From: Verrucomicrobiota bacterium
Lineage (GTDB): Bacteria > Verrucomicrobiota > Verrucomicrobiae > Limisphaerales > UBA11358
Assembly: GCA_014860005.1 (NCBI GenBank)
Contig: JACZKP010000125.1
Span: 29,317-93,316, forward strand
Length of the DNA: 64,000 bases
Direction: 5' to 3'
Under the pieces are notes generated by a model that saw only the letters and a program-made list of their open reading frames with translations, made no database searches and was not told where the DNA came from. How positions within the stretch are numbered: position 1 is the first letter of the stretch; every line of letters starts with the position of its first letter. The translations under genes were made by a program, and so were the position numbers. Shown here piece after piece: positions 1 through 8,373 of this stretch.

Positions 1-1
1 G

Positions 2-1006
2 CTCGGCCCGAGTGGCGGCGGCAAGACCACGGTTTTGCGCATGATCGCCGGCCTCGAAGTGCCCACGTCCGGCGACATTCTGATTCGCGGCCAGCGCGTC
101 AATGACCTTTCCGTGCGGCAACGCAACATTGGTTTCGTGTTCCAGAATTATGCGCTGTTCAAGAACATGAACGTGTTCAAAAACATCGCCTTCGGCCTCA
201 AGATCAAAAAATGGAAACGCAGCGACATCAAGGCGCGCGTGGCCGAACTCGTGAGCCTGCTGGGACTGGAAGGACTGGAGAAACGTTACGCCCATCAACT
301 CTCCGGCGGCCAGCGCCAGCGCGTGGCGATCGCCCGTGCCCTCGCGCCCAAGCCCAGCGTGCTGCTGCTCGATGAACCCTTTGGCGCCGTGGATGCCAAG
401 ATCCGCCAGGAACTCCGCGAGTGGCTCGTTACCCTGCATCATGAGTTGAGCGTCACCACCATTTTCGTCACGCACGATCAGGAGGAGGCCATGGAGGTTT
501 CCAACCGGATTGTGATTTTCTCGAAAGGCGACCTGGAACAGATCGGCACGCCGCGTGAAGTCTATGAACAGCCGGCCAACGAGTTTGTGGCGCGGTTCGT
601 CGGCGTGATGAACGTGCTGGAGACGGAGGTGAAGGGCGGCGTGGCGCGCATTGGCGAATTGCAGTTCGCCGCCGGCGACCAACCGGACGGCGCCCGGCTG
701 CGGATCGGTTTCCGGCCCTATGCCGTGCAGGTTTCCCCGGACGTAAACCTTTATCCCTATCGGGCCGTGCTCAGCCGCACCTACTTCTTGGGCATCATGC
801 TGCGCCTGGAGTTTGAACTGCCGTCCGGCCTGGTGTTGCGCAGCCGCATGACCAAGGAGGAATATGCGCAACTGGGCTTGGAGGACGGCAAGGCCGTGTC
901 CCTTCAAATTCGCAACTACCGTGTCCTGGCCGCCGAGGAAACCGCCCTGCCGCCCGAACGGCAAAGCGCCTACCAACCGCCGCCGAGCATTGGGGAGAAT
1001 ATCTGA
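2..1006 (+). CDS. cysA: Sulfate/thiosulfate ABC transporter ATP-binding protein, 5' partial
   Basis: This is the ATPase that powers sulfate or thiosulfate import at the inner membrane. The window opens inside the Walker A loop (GPSGGGKTT), so about 35 N-terminal residues lie outside; the frame is open from position 2. The ABC signature LSGGQRQRVAIARAL, Walker B LLLDEPFGAVD and the switch histidine in FVTHDQEEAME are all intact. The last ~110 residues form the TOBE-like domain expected in CysA. The combination of FGAVDAKIRQELR and a C-terminal TOBE domain favours CysA over molybdate ModC or the general spermidine/maltose ATPases, but the permease genes that would settle it are upstream of the window. 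The next gene is 153 bp downstream on the same strand. Confidence 0.85.
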   Translation, partial: LGPSGGGKTTVLRMIAGLEVPTSGDILIRGQRVNDLSVRQRNIGFVFQNYALFKNMNVFKNIAFGLKIKKWKRSDIKARVAELVSLLGLEGLEKRYAHQLSGGQRQRVAIARALAPKPSVLLLDEPFGAVDAKIRQELREWLVTLHHELSVTTIFVTHDQEEAMEVSNRIVIFSKGDLEQIGTPREVYEQPANEFVARFVGVMNVLETEVKGGVARIGELQFAAGDQPDGARLRIGFRPYAVQVSPDVNLYPYRAVLSRTYFLGIMLRLEFELPSGLVLRSRMTKEEYAQLGLEDGKAVSLQIRNYRVLAAEETALPPERQSAYQPPPSIGENI

Positions 1007-1159
1007 CGCTAACGACTCCGCGCCGGGCAAATCCCTGCCCTCGGCCAAACCACTTTTGAGAGCGTTGGCAGGCCGTGACGGACGGCAACCCTGCACCTGA
1101 TTGCGACACCGAATGATTCTGGCGTTGCGCCATTGCCGCGCCCCGGTAGCCTTGCGCGC

Positions 1160-2311
1160 ATGACGATTGCCGAAGTGCTGGCGAATGAGGCGTTGCGCCA
1201 CGAGGAATTTCCGGTAACGCGCGACAAGGTTTATCTCGCTCACGCCGGGGACTGTCCTTTGCCTCAACGCGTCGCGCGGGCCATTGCCCAGTACGCGCAG
1301 AACGCCACGACCGGTGATCAGGAAGCGTTGATCTTTCCCGGCGCGTTGAACGACGGCCGCAAACTGGCGGCGAGGCTGCTGAATTGTCAGGAAGAGGAGG
1401 TGGCTTTCGTTGGGCCGACTTCCCTCGGGCTGAGTTTCATTGCGAGTGGATTGACGTTCCGCCGAGGCGAGAACATTCTCGTCTATCACGATGATTATCC
1501 CTCGAACGTTTATCCCTGGATGGCGCTGGCAGGGCAGGGGATCGAGGTGCGTTTGCTCAACACACGCGGGCTGGGTGTCATCCGCCCTCGCGACGTAATG
1601 GGCCAGGTGGATGAGCACACCCGGTTGGTGGCACTGGCGTCGTGTCATTTCGTGAGCGGCTTTCGACTGGAACACGCTGCCATCGGCCAGTGTCTGCGCG
1701 AACGCAAAATCCTATTCTGCCTCGATGCAATTCAGACGCTCGGGGCGTTTCCAACCACGGTCGAAAACGTGGACTTCCTCGCGGCGGATGCACACAAGTG
1801 GCTGCTCGGCCCGTGCGGCGCGGGCGTGCTTTATGTGCGGCGCGAGTTGCAGGAGAAATTGAACCCGCCGATTTACGGCTGGCACAACGTGCGTTGTCCG
1901 AACTTTGTGGCGCAGGAGGAAATCGTGCATCGCAGCGGCGCGAAGAAATTCGAGGCCGGCTCGCAGAACCTGCTCGGGCTGGTTGGTTTGATGGCGGGAA
2001 TGGAACTGATTCTGGACGTGGGTGTGGAGAACATCGCGACCGAGTTGCTGCGCAAACGGGCGTGGCTCGTGCCGGCGTTGCAGGCCAAAGGTTACACGGT
2101 GCTGAACGCGGATGCCGCGCCGGAGAATGCCAGTGGGATTGTCACTTTCACGCGCCCGGAAACGGATTTGCCCGCGCTGCATCAGAAACTGCTCGAGGCG
2201 AACATCGTTACGTCCCTGCGCGCGGATCGTTCGGGGCGGCGCTACCTCCGGTTCTCACCGCACTTTTACAACACGGACGCGGAGTTGCAGCGAGTGCTGG
2301 AAAGGTTGTGA
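1160..2311 (+). CDS. Class V aminotransferase (cysteine desulfurase / isopenicillin-N epimerase-like)
   Basis: A 383-residue fold-type I PLP enzyme. The Schiff-base lysine lies in DAHKWLLGPCGAGVLYV; FCLDAIQTLG upstream holds the aspartate that contacts the pyridine nitrogen. A GSQNLLGLVGLMAG segment and the C-terminal YLRFSPHFYNTDAEL are typical of the class V family. A longer reading frame begins with TTG at 1133, but the ATG at 1160 gives the usual N-terminus. Substrate cannot be read from sequence: cysteine desulfurases, kynureninases and epimerases share these features. Its position directly after a sulfate importer makes a sulfur-related role attractive, which is inference only. Confidence 0.8.
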   Translation: MTIAEVLANEALRHEEFPVTRDKVYLAHAGDCPLPQRVARAIAQYAQNATTGDQEALIFPGALNDGRKLAARLLNCQEEEVAFVGPTSLGLSFIASGLTFRRGENILVYHDDYPSNVYPWMALAGQGIEVRLLNTRGLGVIRPRDVMGQVDEHTRLVALASCHFVSGFRLEHAAIGQCLRERKILFCLDAIQTLGAFPTTVENVDFLAADAHKWLLGPCGAGVLYVRRELQEKLNPPIYGWHNVRCPNFVAQEEIVHRSGAKKFEAGSQNLLGLVGLMAGMELILDVGVENIATELLRKRAWLVPALQAKGYTVLNADAAPENASGIVTFTRPETDLPALHQKLLEANIVTSLRADRSGRRYLRFSPHFYNTDAELQRVLERL

Positions 2312-2336
2312 GCAAACACGTTTTGCTCCACGGACT

Positions 2337-3314
2337 TCAATTCGCCGGCTCCGGCGCCGTCAGCGTGGTGTCCGTGCGGGTGTGGCGCCAGGCGCGCGGG
2401 AGCAACCCTTGTTGCGGACTAAACAGCCAGGCCAGGCAGAAAAGCACTCCGGCCATGACGACCATGGCGCCCGCGATGGAACAATCGAGCCACGTTGCCA
2501 GATGAAAGCCGAGCGTGGCGCTTAACGCGGCGTGAACCACGGTGAGCAGCAGCACGACGGGCAGGCGTTGCGAGAGCAGGGACGCCGTGGCGCCGGGCAG
2601 GATCAACATGGCAATAACCAGGATGGCCCCCACCGCTTCAAATGCGCTGACGACCACCACGGACAGCCAGCACATCAGGGCGTAATGCATCACGGTGGCA
2701 TTGATGCCGAGCGAGAACGCGAGCGCGGGATCAAACGAACTGACGAGCAGCTCCTTGTAAAACAGCGCGATCAACAGCGCCGTGATCAACGCCACCACGG
2801 CCATGCGAACCACCGGCACAGGCCCGAGCATGACCCCACCCAGCGTCACCACCGGTTGAAAGAACGGCGTCACAAATCCGATTTCGCCATACAGCACACA
2901 CTCCTGATCGAGGTCCACTTTCGAGGCGTAAAGGCTGATCAGAATCACCCCGATGGCAAACAGGCTGGTGAACGCAATGCCAATGGCGGCGTCCTGTTTG
3001 ACACGCGACTTCTTGTGGATCGCCTCGATAATGATTGTCGTCAACACGCCCGCCGCCAGTGCGCCGATAAACATGGGCGTGGTGCCGCGGCTGTTGGCCA
3101 GCAGAAACGCAACGGCAATTCCCGGCAGGATGCTGTGGCTGATGGCGTCGCCCACCAGCGCCATGCGGCGGAGGATGAGATAATTTCCCACCAAGCCGCA
3201 CGCGGTCGCGACGAGGAATCCCATGAGCACAATCCAAAACGTCAACTCCATGTGTTGCGTCCAGGGCGCGACAAACACCCGCTCGAAATTGAATTCGGGA
3301 ATCAATTGGTTCAT
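2337..3314 (-). CDS. Zinc/manganese ABC transporter permease, second subunit
   Basis: A 325-residue integral membrane protein of the ABC-3 family (TroD/MntB/ZnuB type). About eight hydrophobic helices are visible, and the family signature GNYLILRRMALVGDAISHSI lies near residue 50. The longest ORF starts at 3533, but the extra 73 residues are repetitive and non-membrane; the ATG at 3314 (MNQLIPEFNFERVFVAPW) is the sensible start. It is the last gene of the importer operon and differs from its upstream partner by lacking a regulatory domain, so the transporter probably has a heterodimeric membrane core. The two permease genes are separated by 124 bp of low-complexity sequence. Confidence 0.9.
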   Translation of the reverse strand: MNQLIPEFNFERVFVAPWTQHMELTFWIVLMGFLVATACGLVGNYLILRRMALVGDAISHSILPGIAVAFLLANSRGTTPMFIGALAAGVLTTIIIEAIHKKSRVKQDAAIGIAFTSLFAIGVILISLYASKVDLDQECVLYGEIGFVTPFFQPVVTLGGVMLGPVPVVRMAVVALITALLIALFYKELLVSSFDPALAFSLGINATVMHYALMCWLSVVVVSAFEAVGAILVIAMLILPGATASLLSQRLPVVLLLTVVHAALSATLGFHLATWLDCSIAGAMVVMAGVLFCLAWLFSPQQGLLPRAWRHTRTDTTLTAPEPAN

Positions 3315-3438
3315 GCGCGGAGAATTCGGGAACCCCGAACGGTCAACATTGAACCGCCAATCGTCAACGCGTGCGCGGCGCACCCATTGGAGGTTGAACG
3401 CTCGATGCTCGTTGTTGCAGGTTTTGTCTCTTTCCGCC

Positions 3439-4908
3439 TCATATCGAGCCTCCATAGCCCACGGATTCGTCGGGGCGGCCGGCCGGCGCAACGCCTTTGC
3501 GGAAATCCGCCCAGCTCGGAATCGGCCGGCCATGCGGGTCCTGGGTGGCGTAATCCAGCCGGCGTTCCAGTTCGCGCACGACTTCCTCGCCCAAGACGTG
3601 TTCGATTCGTTCGGCGTCCTCGTGGACGTGATCGGCAGCGATGTGCGCGGCGTTGGTGAGGTAAAGCTCCCACAAGCGGTGGTTGCGGACGATGGCGCAA
3701 GCCTGTTGCCAGCCGGCCGGGGTGAGGAAGATCAAATTACCTTCTTCGTGCAACGTCGCCAACGTGTGGCGGCGGAGTCCGGCGGCCAACCGACGGGCTT
3801 CCTCGACCGTTTCGCGACGGCGCTCGGCCAGTTCACGCAGCGAAACGCCTTCCCCCTGAAACTGGCGGCCTTCCAAGACGTGGTACACCGACTTGAGGGT
3901 GTTTTCGCGTTGCACCCGTTGCGCCCGCGAACGTTGCCGCCACCAGCGCGTGGCCACGCCATGCCGCGGGCCGAAGAAGAACGCGCCGCTAAACACTGCG
4001 GTTGCCGCCAGCACCATGAACGGGCCCGTGGGCAGACTCGGTCCGAGGAAGGAGAAGAACGCCCCGGCCAGACCCGCAAGCATCCCGAACAATGCCGCCA
4101 GGAGCAGCATGCGGCTCATCCGGTCGGTGAGCAGATACGCCGTCGCCGCCGGGGTGATGAGCATGGCGGAAACGAGCACGACCCCGACGGCTTGCAGGGC
4201 GATGACCACCGCACACGCCAGCAACAGCATCAAACCGTAGTGGATCACGCGCACGGGAAAACCCGCCGCCCGCGCGAAGCCCTCATCAAAACTCGTCACC
4301 AGAAATTCCTTGTAGAAAAGGAAGACCGCCAGCAGGGCAAAGCCAGCCACGATGGCCATCAGGCGCAGGTCAGCGGGACCGATGGCGGCCGCCTGGCCAA
4401 ATAGAAATTTATCCAAGCCGCTCTTGTTGCCCGCAGGCAAACGCTGAATCATGGTCATCAGACAAATTCCCACGGCAAAGAAAGTGGCCAGTACCATGCC
4501 CAGCGCGGTGTCCTCCTTCAGCCGGGTAGTCTGTTGAATCAGACTCACCACGACCGTGCCCAGCAGGCCGGCGATGGTGGCCCCGATGAAAATCGCCAGC
4601 GGGTCCTTGCTCGTATGCCACAGAAAACCCAACGCCACCCCCGGTAACACGGCGTGCGAGAGCGCATCACCAACCAACGCCATCTTGCGCACGACAATGA
4701 AACTGCCCAGCAAGCCGCAGGTGATGCCCAGCAAAATCGAGCCGGCCACCGCATAACGCACGGTCGGGTCCTGAAGGCTGAGGAAACGCAGGGCTTGTTC
4801 ACGCAGGGTGGTGTCGGTGAGATCGCCGATGCGGTCCGCGTGCGCTGACGCGAGCGAGACGCTCATCGTGAGCATCACCAGCAAGGCCAGCTTGAAGCTT
4901 CGGCTCAT
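3439..4908 (-). CDS. Zinc/manganese ABC permease fused to a DtxR/MntR-type regulator domain
   Basis: A 489-residue two-part protein. Residues ~1-25 look like a signal peptide or extra helix. Residues ~45-315 are an ABC-3 permease with the signature GSFIVVRKMALVGDALSHAV. After a basic linker (~320-335), residues ~335-475 match an iron/manganese-dependent repressor: a winged-helix segment (VSLRELAERR, LTPAGWQQACAIVRNHRLWE) then the metal-binding and dimerisation part (HVHEDAERIEHVLGEEVVRELE, DPHGRPIPS). The SH3-like third domain of DtxR is absent. The start overlaps the end of the ATPase gene by 4 bp (ATGA). Fusions of this type are known in other phyla; here the domain would sit at the inner membrane and may gate or sense the transported metal rather than act as a free repressor. 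Confidence 0.88.
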   Translation of the reverse strand: MSRSFKLALLVMLTMSVSLASAHADRIGDLTDTTLREQALRFLSLQDPTVRYAVAGSILLGITCGLLGSFIVVRKMALVGDALSHAVLPGVALGFLWHTSKDPLAIFIGATIAGLLGTVVVSLIQQTTRLKEDTALGMVLATFFAVGICLMTMIQRLPAGNKSGLDKFLFGQAAAIGPADLRLMAIVAGFALLAVFLFYKEFLVTSFDEGFARAAGFPVRVIHYGLMLLLACAVVIALQAVGVVLVSAMLITPAATAYLLTDRMSRMLLLAALFGMLAGLAGAFFSFLGPSLPTGPFMVLAATAVFSGAFFFGPRHGVATRWWRQRSRAQRVQRENTLKSVYHVLEGRQFQGEGVSLRELAERRRETVEEARRLAAGLRRHTLATLHEEGNLIFLTPAGWQQACAIVRNHRLWELYLTNAAHIAADHVHEDAERIEHVLGEEVVRELERRLDYATQDPHGRPIPSWADFRKGVAPAGRPDESVGYGGSI

Positions 4909-5747
4909 GGCACCTTGGAGATGCCGCCGCGTTGCCCCACGACGTGTGCGACTTCCGAGAGAATGGTCAGCCGTCCGCCGTAGGTTTTTTGCAGCAATTC
5001 ATGCGTGAACACTTTGTCCGTGTCGCCGAACGCAACGACTCGCATGTTCAGCAACAGCAACGTGTCGAAGTAATCCCGCGCCGTCGGCAGATCGTGATGG
5101 ACGACGAGGAGGGTTTTGCCCTTGTTGCGCAGTTCGTGAAGCAGCGTGATGATGGCGCTTTCGGTCGCGGCATCCACCCCGGAAAAGGGTTCGTCCATGA
5201 AATAGAGGTCGCTTTCCTGGGCCAGGGCGCGCGCGAGGAAGACGCGTTGTTGCTGGCCGCCGCTGAGGTTCGAAATCTGGCGGTTCGCGTAAGGCAGCAT
5301 CTTGACCTTGTCCAGACATTCGCGCGCAAGTTCGCGATCGTGTTTGCGCGGGCGTTTCATGAGGCCCAGATGGCCGTAGCGGCCCATGAGCACCACGTCC
5401 ATCACGCTGACGGGGAAGTCCCAGTCCACCGATTCACGCTGCGGAACGTAGCCGATGCGCCGGAGGCTTTTCCGAACCGGCTGGCCAAAGACCTTCACCC
5501 AGCCGCTGCTCAACGGCAACATGCCCATCGCTGCCTTGATGAGGGTGGATTTCCCCGCGCCGTTTGGGCCGACGATCCCGACGAGCCGGCCCGCCGTCAC
5601 GGCCAGGTCAATACCCCAAAGTACGGGCTTCTTGTGATACGCCACAGTCAGATCGTGCATTTCGAGCGAGGGGACTTCGCCCGGCGCGCCGTTCGCGACG
5701 CGTGACGCCGCCAACGGCGAACTGACCTGTGTATTGGAGGGGTTCAC
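4905..5747 (-). CDS. Zinc/manganese ABC transporter ATP-binding protein
   Basis: A 280-residue ATPase for a TroB/MntA/ZnuC-type metal importer. Walker A is GPNGAGKSTLIKAAMG, the ABC signature is LSGGQQQRVFLARAL, Walker B is LYFMDEPFSGVD, and the switch histidine is in LLVVHHDL. The motifs GYVPQRESVDWDFPVSVMDVV are characteristic of the metal branch. About 30 extra residues precede the domain; the start lies 1 bp after the stop of the outer-membrane protein gene, and the end overlaps the DtxR-fused permease by 4 bp, so the genes are translationally coupled. Confidence 0.92.
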   Translation of the reverse strand: MNPSNTQVSSPLAASRVANGAPGEVPSLEMHDLTVAYHKKPVLWGIDLAVTAGRLVGIVGPNGAGKSTLIKAAMGMLPLSSGWVKVFGQPVRKSLRRIGYVPQRESVDWDFPVSVMDVVLMGRYGHLGLMKRPRKHDRELARECLDKVKMLPYANRQISNLSGGQQQRVFLARALAQESDLYFMDEPFSGVDAATESAIITLLHELRNKGKTLLVVHHDLPTARDYFDTLLLLNMRVVAFGDTDKVFTHELLQKTYGGRLTILSEVAHVVGQRGGISKVP

Positions 5748-5748
5748 T

Positions 5749-6669
5749 TCAGAAACGCCAACTGATGCCCATGAAAGGATTGATGTCGTCGGCTGACTGG
5801 GTGACCCCGAGGTTCACTCCGCCATCGAGTTGAATGTCCGCACTCAGGCGATAGGTCAGGCCGAGGCCAATTAAACCTACCCAGCGGGCGCCGCGATCCG
5901 TGCTCACGAGACTGAAGAATTCCACGTAACCGGCCAGCTTGCCGACGATGTCGTGGCCAAACGCGATGGTATTGATGAACTCCGGGTGATATCCGCTGCC
6001 GTCAGCATCCTCCATGAAATCCACCTCGGTCATCGCGCCCAGGCTCCAGCCGGCGGGCAGCTCCGCGGCAAACGGCACAATCAAACCGCCTTCGACCGCG
6101 TTGTTGCCGAGGTTGTCCTGGTTGGAGGGAAACTTCACAAACGGCATCACCGCCAATGCCGTCGCGCCGCTGTCGTTCCCCCAGACATTAACTTTCAAAC
6201 GCGTGGTGATGTCGCCGAAACCGCGGTGTCTATCCGATGTGCCGGCGTCCCGGTCCCGAATGCGCACGGTCGTGTAAGGTTCGAGCACGAGTTGCACGTC
6301 TGTTGAATTGCAGAGGCCGGCCTTGAGGTTCACAACCCCAAGGCTCAGTGATTCCGTGCGGATGCCACGCCCGTCATCGTACGAATAATTCACCGCGTCC
6401 ACCTCGATTTGGAAATGGCCGGCGTCCACAGTGTACGGGCCTTCCGTCAAGTCCGGCCGATCCGTGGACATTTCGCGCATCAGGTCGCGCGGGGTCGGAT
6501 TGAACAATGTGTATTGGCGCTTGTCCGCGTTCTCCGCGACCGCGGAACTGATGGCGAGGAACGCAGCCAACATCATGCTACCCACCGCGCGGACGGGAAC
6601 GCTGCGGCTTCGCTCCGGTGGGGGAATCTCACAAACCGAATCTGGCGCGGGCTGGATGGTCTTTTGCAT
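5749..6669 (-). CDS. Outer-membrane beta-barrel protein (MetA-pathway/transporter-like family)
   Basis: A 306-residue protein with a signal peptide (MMLAAFLAISSAVAENA, residues ~32-48), then STDRPDLTEGPYTVDAGHFQIE, a hallmark of the outer-membrane family annotated as phenol-degradation MetA-pathway protein or putative transporter (PF13557). Alternating hydrophobic strands continue to a C-terminal GISWRF ending in phenylalanine, as outer-membrane barrels do. An internal Met-Met pair at residue 32 could be the true start. It lies inside the metal-importer operon, 11 bp after the binding-protein gene and 1 bp before the ATPase gene. That placement suggests an outer-membrane channel for the same metal or its chelate, which is inference from context. 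Confidence 0.78.
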   Translation of the reverse strand: MQKTIQPAPDSVCEIPPPERSRSVPVRAVGSMMLAAFLAISSAVAENADKRQYTLFNPTPRDLMREMSTDRPDLTEGPYTVDAGHFQIEVDAVNYSYDDGRGIRTESLSLGVVNLKAGLCNSTDVQLVLEPYTTVRIRDRDAGTSDRHRGFGDITTRLKVNVWGNDSGATALAVMPFVKFPSNQDNLGNNAVEGGLIVPFAAELPAGWSLGAMTEVDFMEDADGSGYHPEFINTIAFGHDIVGKLAGYVEFFSLVSTDRGARWVGLIGLGLTYRLSADIQLDGGVNLGVTQSADDINPFMGISWRF

Positions 6670-6680
6670 CTCGTAAGAAA

Positions 6681-7652
6681 TTATTTCAAAGCCTCGACGA
6701 TAGTGTTGAGGTTGTGTTTCATCATGCCTTCGTAGGTGCCGAGGTCATAATCACGTTCTCGCTGGCCGGGCGTGCCGGTGGCATCCGAGAACAATTCCCC
6801 GCCGATCTTCACGCGGGCGTCCCGGGCCACACGTTCGATGGTCTTATGCGGCACACTCGATTCAACGAAGATGGCCTTCACCTGGCGCTGCTTGATGAAC
6901 TCCACGAGCTTGACCATGTCGGCGGAACTGGTTTCCGTGACGGTGGAGATGCCCTGCAACGCCACCACCTCAAACCCATAGGCGCGCCCCAGGTAATTGA
7001 ACGCGTCGTGGCTGGTGATCAGGATCCGATCTGCCTTTGGCAGCTCGCTGGATTTCTTCAGCGCCCATTGGTGCAATTCCGCCAGCCGGGCTTGGTACTC
7101 GGCTCCGCCCTTCTCGAAATGCGCCTTGCCCGCGGGATCAAATTCGCTCAAGCCCTTGACCACCGTGTCCACGCACAACGACCAGAGCGTTACATCAAAC
7201 CACACGTGCGGGTCGTAGTGCCCGGCGAACTCCGGCGGTTCAAGGAGTTTCTCGACCGGAATGGTTTCCGTCACGGGATAAACGAACTTCTTGGTGCGCG
7301 CCAGGCGGGCGAAGATGTCCTGCATCTTTCCTTCCAGCAGCAACCCGCAATAAAAGATCACGTCCGCCTGCTGCAACTTGACGATGTCCGAGGCCGACGT
7401 CTTGTAGAGATGCGGGTCCACGCCCGGCCCCATCAGTGCCGTCACTTCGACCCGGTCTCCGCCCACCTGTTTGACCAGATCGGAAACCATCGTGACCGTG
7501 GCGGTCACCTTGATCTTGCGCTCCGCGCCCAGGCTGGACGCGGGCGCCCAGAGCCACAGAACGCAGAACAGCGCGGGCAGCACGAGCGGGCTGAGGGAAA
7601 CCGGCCGGCGGGTAGCCGGGCGCAACCAAGGCATGACGTTGTATAGAGTCAT
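6681..7652 (-). CDS. Metal ABC transporter substrate-binding protein (ZnuA/TroA family)
   Basis: A 323-residue periplasmic cluster A-I binding protein. Metal-ligand positions can be seen: histidine in VDPHLYKTSASD, histidine in HYDPHVWFDV, and histidine in ILITSHDAFNYLGRAYG, plus the later acidic region (FSDATGTPGQRE). The family feature EPNGVSTVTE-type segment appears as LQGISTVTETSSADM. The N-terminus is a signal peptide; the start could be 7652 or the ATG at 7634 (MPWLRPATRR), which gives a more usual signal peptide and leader. There is no long His-rich loop, which argues mildly for manganese/iron over zinc specificity. It is the first gene of the five-gene importer operon. Confidence 0.9.
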   Translation of the reverse strand: MTLYNVMPWLRPATRRPVSLSPLVLPALFCVLWLWAPASSLGAERKIKVTATVTMVSDLVKQVGGDRVEVTALMGPGVDPHLYKTSASDIVKLQQADVIFYCGLLLEGKMQDIFARLARTKKFVYPVTETIPVEKLLEPPEFAGHYDPHVWFDVTLWSLCVDTVVKGLSEFDPAGKAHFEKGGAEYQARLAELHQWALKKSSELPKADRILITSHDAFNYLGRAYGFEVVALQGISTVTETSSADMVKLVEFIKQRQVKAIFVESSVPHKTIERVARDARVKIGGELFSDATGTPGQRERDYDLGTYEGMMKHNLNTIVEALK

Positions 7653-7670
7653 AAAGTAAAGTTAGGTGCG

Positions 7671-7698
7671 ACTATAATTGAACTGCCGTGCTTGTCAA
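7671..7698 (-). promoter_or_regulatory. Sigma70-type promoter of the metal importer operon
   Basis: Reading the minus strand, TTGACA (7693-7698) and TATAGT (7671-7676) are separated by 16 bp, a near-consensus pair. Transcription would begin near 7664, leaving a leader of only ~11 nt to the 7652 start or ~30 nt to the ATG at 7634. No clear metal-regulator palindrome was recognised overlapping it. Confidence 0.6.
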
Positions 7699-7761
7699 CG
7701 GCGAAGCTCGCATAATTTTCTCCGTGGGCGTTATTCAATGCGGGTGAGCCGTTCTGCGGGT

Positions 7762-7877
7762 GGAGCGCCGGTCTGTGACCGGCTTGGGGCGCGGTGAGGC
7801 CCTGCGCCGGAATGCCCAGGCCTACGACCACGCATTCGAACTCGTTCCCCCCAAAGCCGGTCGCAGACCGGCGCTCC
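7762..7877. repeat. Inverted pair of REP-like palindromes
   Basis: Two copies of a GCCGGTC-N3-GACCGGC palindrome face each other: GCCGGTCTGTGACCGGC at 7767-7783 and GCCGGTCGCAGACCGGC at 7857-7873. The flanks are also inverted (GGAGCG... versus ...CGCTCC, and ...GGGG versus CCCC...), so the whole 116 bp could fold into one structure. It occupies most of the 340-bp divergent intergenic region 7653-7992, in which I see no gene. Confidence 0.7.
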
Positions 7878-7992
7878 TCACCCGCTTTTAATCAGGCTCT
7901 TTTTCCGCTTAACGTAGCGCGAAGGGAGCCGGCCAGTTCCCGCCGGAATACTCCGGCTTGGCGGTCGTGCGGCGCATCATTAGACTGCCGCC

Positions 7993-8301
7993 ATGCGACC
8001 TTTGGATATTCAGCACATTGGCAACGAACTGGCCGTCAAATGGGCGAACGGCGAGGAGTCATTTATTCCCCTGGAACAGTTGCGCCGCGCCTGCCCGTGC
8101 GCCGGCTGCCAGGGAGAAGTGGATGTGCTCGGCCAGCTCCACAAAGGTCCGGCCGCCAGGCTCACGCCAGCCGCGTTTGTTCTACAGCACTTCACCATGG
8201 TGGGGACTTACGCCATCCAGCCGGTTTGGGGCGACGGGCACACCAGCGGACTATACTCCTTCGATTATCTGCGCCGGGTGGCGGCGGCCAAGGCGGATTG
8301 A
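7993..8301 (+). CDS. DUF971 family protein
   Basis: A 102-residue cytosolic protein matching the DUF971 domain (the N-terminal domain of gamma-butyrobetaine hydroxylase, also found alone and in Mrp-associated contexts). Visible hallmarks are LAVKWANGEESFIPLEQLRRACPCAGC with its CPCAGC cysteine pair, and the closing GTYAIQPVWGDGHTSGLYSFDYL. The cysteines may bind a metal. Standalone DUF971 proteins have been linked to Fe-S protein maturation, but no specific role can be assigned here. It is a single gene facing away from the metal operon. Confidence 0.88.
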   Translation: MRPLDIQHIGNELAVKWANGEESFIPLEQLRRACPCAGCQGEVDVLGQLHKGPAARLTPAAFVLQHFTMVGTYAIQPVWGDGHTSGLYSFDYLRRVAAAKAD

Positions 8302-8318
8302 GCCGGTGGGTAAAAAAA

Positions 8319-8350
8319 TTCCTGGAAGGCTGCGAACAACCTTCCAGGAA
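8319..8350 (-). terminator. Rho-independent terminator of the NHL-protein gene
   Basis: A perfect 11-bp stem (TTCCTGGAAGG / CCTTCCAGGAA) with a 10-nt loop is followed on the minus strand by a run of seven T. It sits 24 bp beyond the stop of the gene ending at 8374 and is a textbook intrinsic terminator. It also lies just beyond the DUF971 gene on the other strand. Confidence 0.85.
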
Positions 8351-8373
8351 CCCAACCCCAATCTTCAACCAGA

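Noticed and set aside
3315..3438. Possible coding extension of the second permease to 3533.
   Set aside because: The sequence is low-complexity (CAACATTGAACC-like repeats) and the translated residues do not fit a membrane protein N-terminus.
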